Translations under genes and position numbers: made by a program
The notes under the pieces: model-generated
Databases searched by the model: none
Told to the model about the DNA's origin: nothing
The model's input: the letters and a program-made list of their open reading frames with translations, nothing else
Assembly (NCBI GenBank): GCA_000469685.2
Contig: LS997566.1
Location: 36,310,420 to 36,374,419 of the forward strand
Source: Haemonchus contortus
Taxonomy: Eukaryota; Nematoda; Chromadorea; Rhabditida; Trichostrongylidae
DNA length: 64,000 nucleotides
Direction of reading: 5' to 3'
Shown here: positions 52,856 through 64,000 of the stretch, piece after piece
Position numbering within the stretch: the stretch's first letter is position 1
Layout: every line of letters begins with the position of its first letter

Positions 52856-54917
52856 ATGTTATTGCTCCTATTCACTTCGTTACTGGCTACAGTCACCGCA
52901 GAGGAATCACCCGTAAATGAAGTTCAGACCCGACATCGTCGTCAGTCATCTTATACAGTTTACTACCTCTGCGGGAAACAGCCCAACCAGTACCTCTCAT
53001 ACTATCGTGAGTTATGGCTTCGCGAAATATTTTACGAAACTAATATTTCACTACTAAAATGGTGTAACTTGAAGATTGCTTGGCTGCGAGCAACAGTAAA
53101 TCTAAGAGAAGCAATTACAGCGTGTACACAGTGCAAGACATGTGGAACGCAATGTTCACGGCCGTGTCGAACAACTATGGCCTGTCAGGCAATCGACATT
53201 AACCTAGCATGTGTCAATGGTTGTTGTACGAGGGTGGGAAAATTTCCATTCTCAAAACGCAATTCGCGATAATCTTTACTACCTCTTTAGCTTTAGTGAG
53301 ATATTTAAAGTACAATTAGGGCAAAAACTGCAAAGAAAGCGCCAAAATCGGCGGATTACAAGAAATGTAAGGCCTAAAGAATAGTAAGAAAGGGGATGTA
53401 CGAGATTATGGATCTGTATTCGTCTGGGTGTCTCCTACATAAGCGTACTATTCCCCGGCGTTTCGACGCTTCAATGTGATTGGTGCAACCGTAATAGCAC
53501 GACCACTTTTGGGTGTGTACGTCGAACGAGCCGGTTTTACAGCCCTTATAATGCCCTGTCTAGACCGTTTTTCGATTTGAAGTGAAATTTGGAGTCCGAT
53601 ATCTTGCAATTTTGCAGGTTTCCAAAAAAAAAAAGCGAGTAATTCACAATTTACAGAGAGATATGTACTATGTTGTAACCCATCAATACAAACAACGTAA
53701 CAAAGTGCCCTTGATACTACCTAGACCAGTACCCATTAAAAAGCAGGCTTTGTATCCACTCAAAAAGACCAATCAGTTTCAGAGGAATAACTTCCCACCA
53801 GTGACGACTACAACAACAACAAGGGCTCCACGTAAGTTACCATACGAAATTATCGACTAACACTCCATAAGAGATTTGATAAGTTAGAAAATGCCTTCAC
53901 GATCACGTCATAGTCTTCAAAGGACGTATTATCACCCGGTATATGCGCTAGAGTTACAACGCTGCGCGATTTCTTCAGTATGCGCCATGCACCCCGATGA
54001 AGGCGTTATTTGTAGAGGTCTCCATACAACTACTAGACCTGTTCATTGGATTTTATATGGAAAACTACGCCCATTCACTCGTATTTGCTTTCTCTTTTTA
54101 GTGGAAACACTTGCGTAACTTCCGTAAAAAAGGAAAAGGTCATCGAGCCTAACTCAAGGGAGACCCAGGGAGGTTCTTTGCAAAGATGAGGTAATGCCTG
54201 CATATAGGGACCGAGCTATCCCAGCTTTTAGTGAGGGTACTATCACTATTGGAGATATTATATTATTTAATCAATGACGCCATCGATTGAGATTACTACG
54301 CACTTACTGTTAGTCATACAAGTGCTTATTTGATCAATTATTGATTGTTTGTTTGTTTATTTGTTCCTTGGAACCACATGATGCATCTTGCAGCCTCAAA
54401 GATGAAAAGTATCCAAAAACTAATAGAATTGAAAACTCGTAAGGAATACTTTTGTAATGTACGGAATGAATACGCTAAATAAGAAGTGGAAAAATTAGAA
54501 GTAAATACAAAACAGATAAATGAAATGAAAGCAGAATTATCCATTTTGTATTCCTAAGACCGAAGAACTATATAACTCGTGAAATTTCAATTGTTATGAC
54601 CAAAAAGTGTTCCATACGAATTCATTTACGTTAGAACCGAACCCACTGTGTGATGGACGTGAAGCGTCGGCTGGTTATTGTCGAGCAGGAGGACTTTGTG
54701 CATCTGGCTTCCTATGTAGAGGAAACAATGTATGCTGCCGATGTGCATATGGAATCAGCATTGGTTAGTGACAGTTATTCCAGGAAACACCCAGGACAAC
54801 TGGAACAAAACCTTTTTGAATTATTGATTTTCAGGTCCCTGTGTAAATGGGAAATGCCCTGACGATTACCAATGCAATATTAATAACGAATGTTGCCCAT
54901 ATCAAGTGGGGAAATGA
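52856..54917 (+). CDS. Secreted protein with WR1-like cysteine modules, locus B
   Basis: Complete five-exon gene: 52856-53006, 53121-53233, 53618-53831, 54635-54763 and 54835-54917, giving 229 residues and ending in TGA; AATAAA follows at about 54991. Residues 1-15 (MLLLLFTSLLATVTA) form a signal peptide; RHRR at 26-29 is a furin-type site before QSSYTVYYLCG. Exon 2 encodes a Cys-rich module (CTQCKTCGTQC ... CVNGCC). Exon 3 is a basic linker ending in a Thr run (FPPVTTTTTTRAP). Exons 4-5 encode two WR1-like modules (CDGREASAGYC ... CASGFLCRGNNVCC and CVNGKCPDDYQC ... ECCPY). First exon and last modules are clearly paralogous to locus A. Likely secreted extracellular protein; partner and function unknown. 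Trans-splice-like acceptors (TTTCCAG, CTACAG) precede the ATG. Confidence 0.8.
53456..53590. repeat. Dispersed repeat R1, copy 3 (partial)
   Basis: Within intron 2 of locus B. Shares GACGCTTC, CTTTTGGGTGTGTACGTCGA, GCCCTTATAATGCCCTG and TCTAGACCGTTTTTCGA with the other copies; the TATCCTCGGGG half is missing. Confidence 0.55.
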
Positions 54918-57229
54918 GGGCTGGCAAAGTGCCGATTCCCTATCTGGTACACATTTTGTGCAATTCTTAATGATCTTCTTGATACTTGTAAATAAATAAA
55001 ACAGAAGCGCACGAATAACTGCAGCTTTGACCTACTTGCACAAAACAACCTCCATTCTGTGCACTAGCTAGCCCTACGTATGTCAAGGAAAATGCAACGA
55101 CCTCTACATGTTGGAGTGCAATCCACGTGCGTGGCGCATCCGGAAATGAACTTATCGACCACGGACGTTCTAGACATTCGAAAATTCCGCCGCAAAAAAG
55201 AGATAAAAGCAGCTCTTGACAAAAACCGATGGAAAATTCGGCATACACAATACAAGGTGGAGAGTAGAGGACGGCAATGACCTCGTTTCCATCTTGACAT
55301 GAAAAAATCCTTTAGAATCTTTATTAGGCTACCTTAATATTTGTGAGTGAATCGAAAAATCGAAACATAACACAAACAATTATGACTATCACATCCGAAT
55401 ACGGCTCTGTTTCCATTCGCACACACACATATATATGTGAGAATTTTCTGAGATTAAAAAAACTGAAGAACAAACGAACTATGTTTGTGAGGAGACATTA
55501 GTCTAATAAAACGAAAACCGAAAAATTCGCGTAACGCGAAATACAAACATTAAACAATAGAACGAATAAAAATAGGAGGCGCAAAGAAACAGAGAACCGA
55601 AATTAAACACACATAGAAATCTGAATATTTCCCATTTTTTTGTTTGGTGATCGAGGAACGAGGACGGTGAAATCGACATTAGTCGTCCAATTTTCGTTCC
55701 ACATCGTCCCTCATCTAAGAGAATTTGGCGCGTTTTTCTTTTGTTCCGAAAACTGATTGTGTATTGACGACACACTACGATATTACTACAAGCACTACGA
55801 TATCGAACATTTGATGTGTTCAGACTTTCCGGCGCTGCAAAGCTGATGACTGGGCCGGAAAGCCACGCCCACTTCAAATCACTCGACATTGGAATAGCTC
55901 AGGTATGGGTCAGGAGGCGCTCCCATTGTCGTCCTTCCAAGTTCAGGTCACTGCGCATGACCACCTCACGTGATCGTGTCGGAAGCCGTCTTGCCAGTTT
56001 GGGCACTCTTCTAGCAATCGATGTATGTCGCCTAATCTATAGCTGGCAAGTGACCAGAGAACGAAAGAAAGGTCCTGACACGATCACCGGATGACGTCAT
56101 GCGCGATGACCCACTTTCAGAGCGGCGACCGCGATGGGGCAACCTGACCCACACCCAAATCGCCGTTGAGTCAAGCCATGCCAGCAGAAATGCGCGCGCA
56201 AGTGCGCGTGCCACACAAAATATAATAATAATAAATGCAATATTATATAGTATACGGTAATGGGACATAATTCCATACAAAATTTGTAAAGCAAATTACA
56301 TGCAATACACACACACGAACATTAAGCATAACGTTGGTGGTGATGATAATGATGATGATGATCTGTTATGCTTGAGAGCTGATTTCACAACAGCCGTACA
56401 GTACACGAACTCCAGGTACAGGTAGAAAAAGAGCAACGTAACAACGTATACATGTGCAATTTGAGGCCACAAAAGAAAAAAAAGAGAGAAAAGAAAGAAA
56501 GAAAAAATAAAATGAAATCAAGTCTCACGCACTAAAACTGAATGAAGAAGTGAACGACATTGACAATTCACAACAAAAAGATAGAGAATGAGAAAAAGAA
56601 AAGAAAATAGAAGAAAAAAAAGTGAATCGGGTTCACTGTATGTTCTCAAAAGGCCACGACCATAACCTCAACAACCTGAATGAGATAGGCTTCATTTAAA
56701 TTCTCTCATTCAGAGTAAATAAAAACAGATTTAATCAGTGAACTCGATTACCGTACCCGAGGTGACCCATAAATCGCGCACCAATCGATACTCCATGGTA
56801 CTCTGATGGGTACAGCACAGGGGTTGGTCATGGCTATCTCCCTATTTTTCCTTTCCAGCGCCCACTAACTGCGATTATACTCGGCTAATAAGCGCGCTCC
56901 CGCCGACGAGACGCGACTACAGCAACCCCTGAGATAAGGCTTAGGACAGCGGGCTCCAAAATCCACGAGCATGGAATCAGGCTAATGATTTAATCTACTT
57001 CTCCCCCACGCCCGGAAGTGATGCGCGACTCATGCGACACTTCTAGGTCTCATTTACAATTACACAATACATTGTACTGTATAAATGGCCAGTTCTAAAT
57101 AGACTAGAAGCCAAATGGCGTCGTGGCGGATATGATGAAGCAGCAGTACGTGCAACACGAGGGGCATGCGTTCACTTGTACGACATAAATCTCGTCCACA
57201 TATACGCCACGCGATTCATGTGGACGAAT
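54918..57229. other. Intergenic between locus B and the acyl-CoA synthetase
   Basis: Holds the locus B polyadenylation region, a foldback element (55900-56156), short TA/CA and GAT microsatellites (about 55425 and 56340) and a purine-rich tract at about 56470-56630. No gene is supported. Confidence 0.45.
55900..56156. repeat. Imperfect foldback element
   Basis: Left arm 55900-55995 (GGTATGGGTCAGG ... CGCATGACC ... GTGATCGTGTCGG) pairs imperfectly with right arm 56069-56156 (CCTGACACGATCACC ... GGTCATCGCGCATGACG read on the minus strand ... CCTGACCCACACC). Open frames on both strands across it are mirror artefacts. Confidence 0.55.
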
Positions 57230-60200
57230 TCAAATTTCTTGGAAGTGAGAAACGACCTGTTGTAGGCCGAGTTCGATTTTTGACTGCTCCCTGATTTCGA
57301 ATTTCTTCACTTTCCCAGTAACCGTAAGTGGGAATTCGTGCTCTTTCTTGAACAGGATATAGCGTGGAATCTTGAAGTGGGCAATCTGAAAGGAGTTTGA
57401 TTTCTTCGAATATTAACACTGAAGAACCGATTGCACCGTTACCTTTCCTTTGCACCAATTCTTGATTTGCTCCTCGTTAATCTCACCCTCAGCAGATTCG
57501 TGAAGTCGAATCCATGCACATACGGATTCACCATATCTTTCATCAGGTACACCAACTATCTGAACGGCGATTCGGCTTTCAACTGAGCCGGCGACTTTAT
57601 TTCCGAGACCGAGAAAACTCGTCCCGGTTGCATGAAAGTTCGGACGAGTAAGACGACTGCTCAAAAGACTCACATGTGCGTCTTGGATTTTCGGATGTTT
57701 GAAGAGGAACTGTTCAACTTCCGTTGGATAGATGTTCTCACCACCTCGGACGATCATATCTTTTGAACGACCAACAATCGAGATCGTGCCATTATCGTGC
57801 ATCACAGCAATATCACTAAACCACATAACTATATTTAGACTTATTACTAAGTAAAAAAATTCAGTTCAACAGTTCAAGTGTTGGCAGTCAACCAATAGAT
57901 CACCCATTGCCCATTCTCCCAGCGACATGCTTATACTTTTACCAAATGGGTAGGGCCCTCATCTTGTACGGAGGTTCTTGAATTGGTCAAATTACCGAAT
58001 GGACCTTCTAACAAAATGATTTTCCGGTTGATTAGAGTAGGAACAGGTTCGTAATTGCCTCGGTTCTAAGTTGTAGGTAAAATGAGTTGCTAGAGCGCGA
58101 CACAGTAAGGGAGCTGGACTACCTAAACGGGCTGACAAACAGCTAACAAAATTATCGCTTACCCCGTATGATACCATCGGTCTTCGGTGATTTCTTTTTT
58201 CGTCTGCTCTTCGCTATTCCAGTAGCATCGCATTACCGAATATCCACGAACGATTACTTCACCTTTTTCACCTCGTGGAAGGATTTTGCCATGTTTGTCG
58301 ACAACGGCTGCCTGCAAAACGTTCTGGTATATAGGAAGTGAATTCAATATGAACAATAAACTATTATGATTGGCAGAGGCTGTGTGGACCTAAGCTTGAA
58401 GCATCCTCTAAAAGAGCTGGAATCATTAGAATCCGGTGCTCGTTTCACTTAGACAGTTCTGTCCGCGGAAGGTCACTTCCTTTATCAGGTTTGCCTCCTC
58501 AAAACGACATCAAAACCAGCAAGCCGAATCATAGGATGTTCGAAATTTGGTTGATTGTGTTAGTTAAGCAATTCTGTATTATTTTACTCATTTTGAATTG
58601 ATTTTTTACGATCTACGATTGGATGAAACCTATTAATATCGCAGCACTCGAAACCTCGAATATGTAAAGAAGCTTCCAACGCCCCTCAAACTCCTTTAAT
58701 CTTCATCAATGTCGAGATCAGCTTTCCAGCAAAAACGCTTACCTCAAGGTGATCCATGATGTGCCCCACACTCTTAATACGCTGCTCGGGTGGATCATCC
58801 CGGATCGACATGAACGATACAGGCGAAGTTTCGGTTGTACCGTAGCATACCTAAATCATTCAGACTATATTCCATGAAGTGATGAGAAAAAAAAATGGGG
58901 GAGATAATTCAAAAACTTGTTTCACACAATTCTATCTCGCTGCAAAGCGTGTCTGACTGCAACAAATGCCTAACCTGCATGTCACGCATATGCATCTCAT
59001 TTACCAGACGCCGACATAACGTCACTGGGCAAGGAGCACCGGCAATGAAACCTGCAATTCAGCCTTTTTTTGTAAAAAGTTGTACTAGTACTGTTCAGGA
59101 ATTTTGAAATTCTCGATTTTGTAGATTTTCACAAAAACTATGCTCATGACAGTCATCCTAGTGGAGGAAGGGATACCAATAGACTGTCTGTGGAGGAATA
59201 AGCACGTAATATCGACGGGAGTAGTATTGAATTAATGTTGATCTCAGTGGCACTTTAAAACAAGAGAACAGCATGAAAATTCCTGAGGAATTTAAAAGCT
59301 ATAATAAGGCCAGTATGGGCTCTATGGATGACGGCGGGTGATCTTTAAGATTCGCTGATTTTGGATAAAAAAGAATGTGTTGCGCATTCATTGGAAAACA
59401 AAACTTGTTAACAGTTCTAAGTGGAAATAAACATAAATTTTGGGTACGTTGACAAAATCAACAATACTAGTAATAGTGCTTACCTGATCGGATACTATCG
59501 TAGTTGTATTTGTGATAGTCAGGGTGATTTAACATATCAATAAACATCGTTGGCGTACCATAGAGGGCTGTACATCTGAAAATGAACGAAATGCTCAATG
59601 CAACAGCACATTAAGACGGCAAACTCGGACAAACTGCAATGCCGAAAACGCTCACCCTTCCTCGTCAACGGCTTGAAGTGCTGCCAGCGCTTCAAAGGAT
59701 GGGGCAGGGAAGACACATGTTTGAAGATGGGTGAGGGCTGCTAACACGCCGAGCACACATCCAAAACAATGATAGAGCGGATTTGGAATGCAGATAATCG
59801 TCTTCTGAAAAAAAATATATCGAGCTCAATTATGCTTATCTGCGACAGTTTTTACTCGGACTACTCTGGTTCAATGAAATGAGATAGGGCGCTCTCAGAA
59901 AGCGGCGCCGACGCGTAGCGCTCGACGCCGCACTCTGATCAAAACCGTGATGAGTCATTGTCCCGCTTAATGTCATCGTACATGTTTACTTGTAACCACA
60001 ACGATGGTTCTGCCACGACCAGTACAGTACACCGTACCTGTTCATGATAGCCGGCACGAATTCCAATAAAATAGGCGTTGTTCAGCACATTGTGATGCGT
60101 CAATGTGGCGCCCTTTGGCTGACCTGTTGTCCCCTAAAGTTCAATCGATTATCGACAGCATTGTCATCTGACGTCATGAGATGGAAAAAGGTTTCACTTA

Positions 60201-62058
60201 CACTGGTGTACTGAATATTGATCGGGTCGTCAGGTTGGATTTCACGTTCGATTTTTGCTAACTTCAATCGATCGTCAGCCGTTCCCATATTCATCACATC
60301 GTTATATCGCCATGCGCCGCTGAAACCGAGTCCATTTGGTGTTTGTAAAGTAAATAAGTATGGTAATAAATGGTGGTGCCGACAAAATCAATCTATCACT
60401 TTGCCACTCACGGATAAGCTTTATCCTCAGGGTCGAAGATAATCAGGTGACGGAACACAGGGAAGCAGGAGGAAGAGACATCACTTCGGCCTGGTGGCTT
60501 AAGCCCGATTTCCGAAATTACATCCTAAAGAGCGAATTTAGTGGACTCCTGTTGATTTCTGAAATTTTTGACGTACCCTGACGCTTTGATAATAGTTAGA
60601 CTTCTTGAAGCCAGGAGGAGTAATCAAAGCCTTAATATCGACTTTACCAAGAGCAAATCGCAATTCTTCAGACTGGTAGGAGGGGTTGATGTTGACCTGG
60701 AAATGCTATGATAGTAAGTATGGCAGTAAAGACTACCATATCAATCATATGAGGACAAGTACCTAACTCAACTCCGGATACCTGAGTTAGTTTGGGGCAG
60801 GTCCAATATGAAAGGAGCTCTATCATAACCAACGAGTTCTTTCACTAACAAGCTATCACTAGTTAAAAAATGGTTTAGCAAGTCCCCATCAAGGCACAAA
60901 AATAGCTAATATAGAGCGTAGATGATATGTGGTGCCTTTCACCCGACTGAACCTTTTGGGAGTGGCGGTGAAAGTGAGAAATACCTCTCAGGAGGAAAGC
61001 GTGTACATGGCGCACTCCGAAGAAGAAGAATGGTATCTGGCTCCTAGCTACCTGGGCAATCTCTACTGTAAAGCGTCATGCATGGTCAGGATCTGACCAA
61101 AAGACTAGGAGTCTCACATGCATGCTACCTTCACGACTTTCCAGAGATTATTTTCAAAATCATTGAATTCCTAATGCTTTCTTCCTCTCCCAGAATATCC
61201 TTACTGCTGTAAGATTAACTCTGAGAATCTCTAATTGGGGAAATTTACTCACCAGAACCATTCCACCGAGTGCGGTAGCGAACTGAGCCGTCACCCATTG
61301 GTAGGTGTTTGGTCCCCAGATACCAACGCGATCACCTTTTTCCACACCGAGATGAATCAGACCACATGCTAGACGTTCAGCCTGTAATTCTTAGAATTCG
61401 TCAAATAATAACATAAAATGTCAAATGCAGTCAATTAACAGAATTTCAGTCCATTGGGAACCTGAAAAGCCTTTCAGTCATAGGAACTTATCGAAAAGTT
61501 TTCGCACTTCCAACTCCTACACTTGACTGATTAGTTACTGTATTACGTGCAACTATACGGAACCATAATAACTATCAAAGCAACGGAACTAAAATTTTAC
61601 TTACGTCTTTCAACAGCTGATAGTAAGTCCGCCGAATACCTTCCCGTTTGAAAATGACAAATTCTTTGTTTGGAACCTGAAAAGGAACTGCTATCAACTT
61701 GAACCGTCTACCTTGATGGATAGCCAATTCAACTTGGTTGTAAACTATCACAAACTTAAAAAAAAACATCCATTTTCATGACATTGCTCCGACTCTAATT
61801 AGCCCACTAATTTGAATCGGTTCTATTCTTTGCAGTAATTGAAAGCTCGTTATGAATCCTATTAAACCTTTTCCTAATAAATGCATTTCGCCAAAGATGA
61901 CAAACTGAATGTTACCTGATCGACTGCACTTCGTAACCGTTCGCCAACTGTTTCAAAGAGCAAAGGAATGTGTGAACAACCGTGCACATAGCTCTTACGA
62001 CTCGGCTGCGCCATCGCATGTGCGGACAACGCCGCCTCTTCCAGCGATATCGGCTCTT
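57230..62058 (-). CDS. ACSF2: Acyl-CoA synthetase, ACSF2 family (first exon missing)
   Basis: ATP-dependent activation of medium/long-chain fatty acids to acyl-CoA, in this family usually mitochondrial. Fifteen exons in phase: 62058-61916, 61676-61605, 61381-61253, 60696-60577, 60524-60412, 60319-60202, 60133-60038, 59804-59656, 59575-59484, 59051-58975, 58850-58743, 58311-58163, 57815-57674, 57559-57443, 57385-57230; about 593 residues. Adenylation motifs occur in order: [18 protein letters not shown] (split by an intron), [40 protein letters not shown], and the C-terminal lysine region [14 protein letters not shown]. All key residues are present, so activity is expected. The first visible exon starts in phase 1 ([16 protein letters not shown]), so an upstream exon, probably carrying the mitochondrial leader, was not located. 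Closest C. elegans relatives by memory are acs-1/acs-2. Confidence 0.93.
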
Positions 62059-64000
62059 CTGAAAAAATTCGCATCAGTAGGACTGGCCTTTTGATTTCTT
62101 AATTCATTATTCAAAAAAACCAAGTGGTCTTATCCGAAAGTCTCGGTATTTTCGGTATTGACTTGTCTTGAAGAGGAACGGAGCTTTAGCGGTGCTCGAT
62201 ATAATAGCATTCATTCACAAGAGAAAAAGAAAAATTTCTCAATCAGCTGGTAGGAACGGTTGGTAAGGAAAGGCAGGGATCTGCCGTACTCTGGACTTTT
62301 TCCTATTGATGAGTCATAGCAATCACAAGGCGTTCTTTTATACTTTTATATTCATCCATATGGGTAAATTGCACAAGGACTTTTCAGAAACGCTTTATAC
62401 GCCATTTACGTTATCTATACCTTTTCTATTTCAATATTTGCTAGTAATAAAAGTGAACTGGCTTCAACAGCAATTATTTTGCAGTTGAAGGAAGTCAGAG
62501 ACAAAGAGATGGAAGGTTTAGTCCACTAGGAGATTGTATACTCTCTGAGTCGACTGAGACTTTCATCTTTTTCGAGTCCTCACTTGCTACCAGTTTGATA
62601 GGATAACAACTTCCTTGGAAGTTACGTGTACATCGGTTGGCCCGTGCGTTATCGAATAGACGATGTATGCAATAATTTGCTTTTTTCAGACTTTCTTCGT
62701 CCTTAGCATTTTTCTGCTTTTTTGAGGTCTCAAATCAAATTTCAATGCACTCTGTATATTGGAGTATTATCTCTTGATTCCGGTTTAGTGCACCCACCTG
62801 TTCACTCATCCCTCTTGCCTAACCGTAACCAGTTCCCCACGCAACCTTAGTACTTATCTCGCACTGTCACGGAACTGCGTGAATAACATCATAAAGACAG
62901 AAAAAAAACAAAAATGTATGGTCCGTTAGGACTCTAAGTATAGGGAGGGAAAAGGAATTACTGACGCTCTACGGAAAGGAAACAGTGCAGCACTTGCTGT
63001 CTCTGCAATTCAAACCCTCCAATCGAATAATTATTTAGACACAAGCAAAAAAGGAACTACGAAATTAGAGAGAAACAGTAACTGCCTGGTCACCATTAAA
63101 GAATGACGACTTTATGAAAATGGATAGTGCATTTGCATCTGAAAAGCATGAGTAGTACGTAATTTGAACTTTTTTCATTGATGACAGAAGGAAACTTTAC
63201 ATCACAAAGTACTTTCGTCACGAGAGCGATTTCACGTACCCAAAGTGTTCTTGTTTACGATTCAACTGTAATTGAACTAACTGTTGTGATAGTCATGAGA
63301 TGGTACTCAATCATGGCTACTCTCTATGATCGGCTCACTGGGGAATGACCTATCCTAATCCTCACTGGACTTCTATTATACGAAGCCTTTTTTTTGATAA
63401 TAGAAAAACAAATCCAATCAAACGAAGAACTCAAAAAAGGCAATAAGTTCAGTGTGCGGCGCATTTCAGAAAGATATATGTAGCAAGAGCTACCACGCAA
63501 TACTCCAATCGCAATATACGTTCAGTACATACATTACTTTCAATCCACGTGTCAACTTCCAATCAACTTTCAATCTGTGAGGTTGTGCGGAATGTATTTG
63601 TTGAAAATTCTGGCTTGGTCCAGATTTCTCCCGGAATTTTCCGGAAGCTTGGAACAGTATAAGAGGTGGCTATGATGCATTGGAGATAGGTGTGCTCAGA
63701 AACCTCTGAAAAAGGTTTCAAGGCTAGATGCTTGACAAAAGTTTCAGTGAGTCCCTGAAGCGTACTGACCGGATCCAACGCTTAAAGGGGTACGTGGTGG
63801 ATATGGTCAGACTTTTCAGCCATTATGTGGCTAAATAAGCAAAGAAGAAGAAGCCAGTTGTGTCGTGCGTATAAAGGATGGTAGTGTCCTACAAAAAAAA
63901 AAACCCTCAGGAAAACTAGAAAATAAAGGGAGAAATCCGAACTATTGTGAAATTTTCGGCAGGTACTTTCCACACAATCTAATAAATCGAAGGAAAGCCA
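62059..64000. other. Upstream of the acyl-CoA synthetase; nothing supported
   Basis: Should contain the first exon and promoter of the acyl-CoA synthetase, but no ATG-bearing exon with matching phase and a convincing leader peptide could be chosen. A minus-strand open frame at 63563-63778 lacks recognisable features. Confidence 0.4.

Noticed and set aside
55816..56280. Open frames of 92 and 82 codons on opposite strands
   Set aside because: They are mirror images created by the inverted-repeat arms.
54900..57000. CRISPR arrays, phage or bacterial operons
   Set aside because: Looked for throughout; no regularly spaced repeats or prokaryotic gene organisation anywhere in the window.

Overview
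The window looks like nuclear DNA of a parasitic nematode, most likely a strongylid (hookworm-like) worm. The genes are split into short exons with GT..TTTCAG introns and T-rich acceptors. There is a nematode-type serpentine receptor, a pair of secreted proteins with worm-specific WR1-like cysteine modules, RTE-type and other non-LTR retrotransposon debris, and tRNA-derived SINEs. A 6-phosphofructo-2-kinase gene lies directly upstream of a myotubularin gene, an order I recall from C. elegans chromosome I (pfkb-1.1 / mtm-1). Nothing bacterial, viral or plasmid-like is seen.

Layout. 1-9.7 kb: no convincing gene; a 1.1-kb foldback element, a 13-bp-TIR element and a pyrimidine microsatellite. 9.73-12.05 kb (+): a complete six-exon 7TM chemoreceptor-like GPCR. 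12.1-14.8 kb: intergenic, two foldback elements. 14.8-22.9 kb (-): a complete 16-exon myotubularin phosphatase (mtm-1 type), with a SINE and an SL1-like hairpin in one intron. 24.36-28.45 kb (-): a bifunctional 6-phosphofructo-2-kinase/fructose-2,6-bisphosphatase, complete except for its first codons. 32.7-37.5 kb (-): a partial single-pass membrane protein with a Thr-rich ectodomain exon and two candidate terminal exons; a degenerate RTE element and a TTAA-flanked MITE lie inside it. 38.8-43.9 kb: non-LTR retrotransposon fossils and unassigned DNA. 43.99-54.92 kb (+): two tandem paralogous loci for small secreted cysteine-rich proteins, separated by repeats and a full-length SINE. 57.23-62.06 kb (-): a 15-exon ACSF2-type acyl-CoA synthetase lacking only its first exon. 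The last 2 kb show no gene.

How the genes relate. The mtm-1 and PFKFB genes, and possibly the membrane-protein gene, are consecutive on the minus strand and could be co-transcribed; the 1.4-kb gap and the trans-splice-like acceptor next to the mtm-1 ATG fit this but do not prove it. PFKFB and the acyl-CoA synthetase are metabolic enzymes with intact catalytic motifs. The cysteine-rich cluster looks like a young tandem family that varies by exon content: both loci share the same signal-peptide/furin-site first exon, followed by different cysteine cassettes.

Exon coordinates were deduced by hand from splice consensus, reading phase and remembered protein-family conservation, so individual boundaries may be off by a base or two.
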